Positions 60,716-64,000 of a stretch of DNA of 64,000 bases are shown piece after piece (position 1 is the stretch's first letter; the number at the start of each line of letters is the position of its first letter). The position numbers were made by a program, and so were the translations under genes. This stretch comes from Bacteroidales bacterium (GTDB taxonomy: Bacteria; Bacteroidota; Bacteroidia; Bacteroidales; WCHB1-69): NCBI GenBank assembly GCA_016290295.1, contig JAEETJ010000006.1, positions 44,662 through 108,661 of the forward strand, written 5' to 3'. The notes beneath the pieces were generated by a model. The model was not told where the DNA came from. It made no database searches and saw only the letters and a list, made by a program, of their open reading frames with translations.

Positions 60716-63300
60716 TAACTTTCTGACTTCTGTCCACTGTCACCTGTCTCCTCGTATTTCGGCATCTGGCGGATGTAAATGTCACGCTGCGGGAAGGGGA
60801 TTTCCACTTTATTCTTATTCAAAGTATTGTATATTACTTCTTTAATCTTGGCAACCACTCCTGCTTTTTCTTCTACCAGCACCCAGCATACCACAAACAA
60901 ATCCACACTGCTGTCGCCGAAATCGTTAAAAATCACCTTCACGCCCTGCTTGGTATCAAACACATTCTTGCCTGCTGCATTTTTTACTGCCAAAGGCTCA
61001 ATATTTTTGACCAGCATATTCCGCACTTTCTCCACATTCACACCATAGGCTACACCCACTGGAATCTTCACCAGCACATAGCCATGATTACGGGTAAGGT
61101 TTTTGAAATTCTTGCTGAACAAAGCTGCATTCTGGAAAGCCATCACACTGCCATCTAATGTCACAATCTGCGTACTCTGGTAATTAATGCTATCGACCTT
61201 TCCCTGAACCCCCTCACATTCGATATAGTCGCCCACACGCAAACGTCCCGTCATGAGCGAAATACCATAGATAAAGTTCTCCAACAGGTCTTTCATAGCG
61301 AAACCAAGACCGGTAGCCAGACCCGCCATCACAATGGAGATGCCGCTACTGGGCACTTCCAGAATCATCAGCGAGGCTACGACATACAAGCCCCATACCA
61401 GAATCGATATGATATTGTTGGCCAATGTAATGTTACCTTGGGGTTTACCTTCCTTTTTATTACGTTTTTTCAGCATCTGATAGAATGCCCTGATAGCATA
61501 ATTCAGGTAACGGAACAAGAAATAGAGTTCAGTCACCAAACATATCTTGTACAAAGAAAGCTGGATCAGATTCGGTTTATTCAGGAAAACATACAAGAAT
61601 ATTTTTTTACATATAGAAGTCATCTCGAAAATGCTGGCAGCCCAATAAATACTTGCCGGTATCGACAGAATAGCCAAAATCGGCAGTAGTGCCTTAAAGA
61701 GGAAATCATAGAACCAGGTCTGACCGATATACTCTCCCTTAGCCATTTTCGGCTGGATTTTTCTATAGAACTTCTGCAAATCGTTTTCACTTCTTACTCT
61801 TTCACCCTGTTGTTTAGCGATTTTACGAATCAGATGATTAGCTTCGTACATCTTGGCCAAATCGTAGAAACAAGTGATAGTCTGGATAGCGGCCAACTGT
61901 ATCATCCACCATACCATAATTTGTACAGCCAGCAAAACATAACCCATCCATGAAGCCACACAGGAAACAATCATCACAATGAGAGAAATCATGGTATAAA
62001 CCATATCGCTGTCGGGTAATTTGGCGATTTTCTTTCTCACCACAATAAACTGCCATATTGTAAACAAAAGCAAAATAGGCGGATAAATGAGATTAACCAA
62101 ATTATTCGGTATCAATATCATACGGAAGACTATCACCAAGAATGCCATGATAACAAACGGAATATAGGAACGCACACCGGCACGTATCTGTTTGTCATTC
62201 AATCTGATTAACAAAGAAACGAGTATCACCTCCAACAGCCAAGCATAGAATATCATCAGATTGATGGCCATACGGACGAAATTCTGTTTCACGAAAAACA
62301 TGGCGATGGTGATGGAAATAGCGAAAATAGCCACACCACAGGCAATAGTGATGAAGAGACGCTTATTGTTGGCCTTGAAGTATCTTCTCCATTTTTTGGG
62401 AAGCACCCAACGCATCAACATATAGCTTAGCAAGCTGGCCAAAAGGATATAAAACAGCATAAACACACTGATACCGATAATGACGGGACCTCTCCATTCG
62501 GAAGCTGTCTTGAAGGGTTTGTATCTATCATCCACATCTTTCTTCGCCATCATATAATTCATTCTTAAGCGTTTGATAGTCTGGAAGTAATTACTGCCGC
62601 CATTGACGAAAATATTATTCTGGATCTTTTCGTATCTTGACATTGCGTAAGCATTCAGTTTCTCCACACGCTTGGTCACTTTTTCATAATGTTCCTGGTC
62701 GCTTTCCACCTTTTCAAGCAATGCTTTATAGTTGTCACGCAAAGCGGTGGCATACTCCACACAGGCTTCACGATCTTCCAGACCTTGGTCATCCAAAAAA
62801 TAAAGAGAATTTTTAGCAGTATCGAGCATCCTTCTGGGTAACAGTCTCTGCAATGAGTCGGGTACCGTAGCAACCTCGCCATTAGGCAACATGCGGGGTG
62901 GCAGATTCTCCAGAACCTTGATTAACTCATCATAACGCTCAATCTCAGAGATGAGGCGCGCCTTCATCTTATCGTAGGGCATGTGGCGCATTTTCAGCTG
63001 CCGGTATTGTTCGGTAGCCGCCTGGCAAGCGTAAGCCATATCGAAAGTAAAGTCCGAATTCTGTGAATAGAGCATCAGGGCTATCTGATTGCTATTCTGC
63101 ATCATGCGAACTAAATTGGCATGCTGTTCCACATTGCGTTTTTCCAGCATAGCCATAATCGCTTTCTGTTCGCTATAAGACTGTGCCAGCTCTGCACGCA
63201 ACACACCTAAGGTTTGAGGCAGGTCTTTCTCCTTCAACACGGCATGGGCTTGGAAAACCGTCAGCACACATAGCAGGGCGAAAATGAATATCTTTTTCAT
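60715..63300 (-). CDS. Large MscS-family mechanosensitive channel
   Basis: 861 residues. A signal peptide ending AHA (~20), a periplasmic helical/coiled-coil domain (~25-260), then ~10 membrane helices (from ~268) and a C-terminal MscS core. The pore-lining helix reads SIVMAGLATGLGFAMKDLLENFIYGI (Ala/Gly pattern), then RLRVGDYIECEGVQGKVDSINYQSTQI and the cytoplasmic vestibule to ~840. The layout is like the large MscK/MscM-type channels. It releases solutes at hypo-osmotic shock from the inner membrane. Driven by TATCTTTG at 63344-63351. Confidence 0.9.
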   Translation of the reverse strand: MKKIFIFALLCVLTVFQAHAVLKEKDLPQTLGVLRAELAQSYSEQKAIMAMLEKRNVEQHANLVRMMQNSNQIALMLYSQNSDFTFDMAYACQAATEQYRQLKMRHMPYDKMKARLISEIERYDELIKVLENLPPRMLPNGEVATVPDSLQRLLPRRMLDTAKNSLYFLDDQGLEDREACVEYATALRDNYKALLEKVESDQEHYEKVTKRVEKLNAYAMSRYEKIQNNIFVNGGSNYFQTIKRLRMNYMMAKKDVDDRYKPFKTASEWRGPVIIGISVFMLFYILLASLLSYMLMRWVLPKKWRRYFKANNKRLFITIACGVAIFAISITIAMFFVKQNFVRMAINLMIFYAWLLEVILVSLLIRLNDKQIRAGVRSYIPFVIMAFLVIVFRMILIPNNLVNLIYPPILLLFTIWQFIVVRKKIAKLPDSDMVYTMISLIVMIVSCVASWMGYVLLAVQIMVWWMIQLAAIQTITCFYDLAKMYEANHLIRKIAKQQGERVRSENDLQKFYRKIQPKMAKGEYIGQTWFYDFLFKALLPILAILSIPASIYWAASIFEMTSICKKIFLYVFLNKPNLIQLSLYKICLVTELYFLFRYLNYAIRAFYQMLKKRNKKEGKPQGNITLANNIISILVWGLYVVASLMILEVPSSGISIVMAGLATGLGFAMKDLLENFIYGISLMTGRLRVGDYIECEGVQGKVDSINYQSTQIVTLDGSVMAFQNAALFSKNFKNLTRNHGYVLVKIPVGVAYGVNVEKVRNMLVKNIEPLAVKNAAGKNVFDTKQGVKVIFNDFGDSSVDLFVVCWVLVEEKAGVVAKIKEVIYNTLNKNKVEIPFPQRDIYIRQMPKYEETGDSGQKSES

Positions 63301-63343
63301 ATTTGAAATTTTATTTCTTACTTTATTTTTAAAATTGAGGTGG

Positions 63344-63351
63344 CAAAGATA
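63344..63351 (-). promoter_or_regulatory. -7 promoter element of the MscS-family gene
   Basis: Reads TATCTTTG on the minus strand, 43 nt before the ATG; back to back with the pfkA promoter. Confidence 0.7.
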
Positions 63352-63365
63352 CGAAAAAAAAGCTG

Positions 63366-63373
63366 TATCTTTG
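63366..63373 (+). promoter_or_regulatory. -7 promoter element of pfkA
   Basis: TATCTTTG, 20 nt before the ATG at 63394. Confidence 0.7.
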
Positions 63374-63393
63374 CCGAATCAAATTGAATTACT

Positions 63394-64000
63394 ATGTCGA
63401 AGAGAATATTGATAGCCACAGGCGGGGGCGACTGCCCCGGATTGAACGCCGTCATTAGAGGCATTGTGAAAAGTGCCGCCCGCGAAGAGGATTGGCATGT
63501 ATATGGAAGCATCGAGTCGTTTAATGGTATTCTGAAAGATAATGTTGAAGTGGTGGAGCTGACTGAGAAAAGCGTGTCAGGATTGCATGTCAAAGGCGGC
63601 ACCATCATTAAAACCACCAACAAAGGCGGCCCATTCTATTTTCCAGTGAAAAAAGACGACGGTACCTGGGTGACCGAAGACCGTTCGGAACTGATGAAAA
63701 AACGCCTCGCAAATATGGGCATTGATGCGGTCATCAATATCGGTGGTGACGGATCACAAGCTATTTCTTTGGCATTGAGCAAAATAGGCATCAATGTGGT
63801 GGGTGTACCCAAAACCATCGACAACGACTTATCGTCCACCGACTTCACCTTCGGTTTCCAAACCGCTGTGCAAATCGCTACTGAGTGCTTCGACAAGATT
63901 GTGACCACTGCGGAAAGTCATAGCCGCGTGTTTATCATGGAGGTCATGGGCCGTGATGCCGGCTGGATAGCCCTGCATACCGCCATCGCCGGTGGTGCTG
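63394..64000 (+). CDS. pfkA: 6-phosphofructokinase, 3'-truncated by the window
   Basis: The frame is open from the ATG to the window end (~202 residues). It opens with ATGGGDCPGLNAVIRG. GGDGSQ carries Gly at the position that decides ATP (Gly) versus pyrophosphate (Asp) use, and PKTIDNDL carries Lys where classical bacterial ATP enzymes have Gly. MGRDAGWIAL follows. The Gly/Lys combination is that of the group III ATP-dependent enzymes. It phosphorylates fructose 6-phosphate in glycolysis. Confidence 0.93.
   Translation, partial: MSKRILIATGGGDCPGLNAVIRGIVKSAAREEDWHVYGSIESFNGILKDNVEVVELTEKSVSGLHVKGGTIIKTTNKGGPFYFPVKKDDGTWVTEDRSELMKKRLANMGIDAVINIGGDGSQAISLALSKIGINVVGVPKTIDNDLSSTDFTFGFQTAVQIATECFDKIVTTAESHSRVFIMEVMGRDAGWIALHTAIAGGA

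Overview
The window reads as chromosomal DNA of an uncultured, gut- or rumen-type member of the Bacteroidales (Bacteroidota). Three things support this. Promoters carry the Bacteroidota -7 element TAnnTTTG (for example 1061-1068, 6743-6750, 39331-39338, 63366-63373), with essentially no Shine-Dalgarno sequences. Gene order is familiar (tig-clpP-clpX; tsaE beside an alanine-dehydrogenase-like gene). Several proteins are of Bacteroidota type (TonB_C protein, SpoIIE/STAS pair, MrcB-type AAA). Three tRNA genes are present: Lys-CTT, His-GTG and an initiator Met-CAT. I see no transposase, integrase, rRNA or CRISPR array.

Layout. 1-11.9 kb is housekeeping: the end of a DUF4139 protein, tRNA-Lys, a PpiC-type foldase with a lipoprotein partner, mutL with a small membrane protein, a HAD phosphatase, trigger factor-ClpP-ClpX, an unusual receiver protein, a Dus dihydrouridine synthase and tRNA-His. 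12-19.5 kb is accessory, with small unknown membrane and exported proteins, a nitroreductase, a Sel1-repeat protein and repeat-rich intergenic DNA. 19.5-34.1 kb is a long minus-strand series: a sensor/SpoIIE/HATPase protein, a STAS protein, a beta-barrel protein, a 2433-residue non-ribosomal peptide synthetase (C-A-T-C-A-T-R), a small membrane protein, an iron-type alcohol dehydrogenase, a dicarboxylate/amino-acid symporter and an HD hydrolase. 34.2-39.2 kb holds a TonB_C protein, a DMT transporter, initiator tRNA, an NlpC/P60-LysM hydrolase and a cyclic-2,3-diphosphoglycerate-synthetase-like protein.

39.4-57.6 kb is a probable genome-defence island of unfamiliar composition. It holds four unknown proteins, a uracil-glycosylase-like protein with an unknown partner, an AAA ATPase, an McrB-like AAA plus DUF2357/PD-(D/E)XK pair, a helicase-methyltransferase fusion with its companion, and a stand-alone PD-(D/E)XK protein. 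Three promoters in this island (before 40730, 44627 and 56573) share a near-identical palindrome, TTCTGCTACTAGCAGAA, always exactly 25 nt upstream of the -7 box. They look like one regulon. The island lies between conserved genes; the gene at its right edge is an apparently truncated alanine dehydrogenase. 57.6-64 kb returns to housekeeping: TsaE, a BadF/BcrA-type sugar kinase, NadE, a large MscS-type channel and the start of 6-phosphofructokinase.

Small repeats are a theme. Arrays of 7- and 8-nt units lie between genes and also inside the NRPS reading frame. A 26-bp perfect palindrome sits in the second NRPS adenylation domain. A dispersed repeat of roughly 200-280 bp, never coding, occurs three times in the same orientation (near 16.4, 37.3 and 44.1 kb). 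All assignments are by eye; no database search was run.
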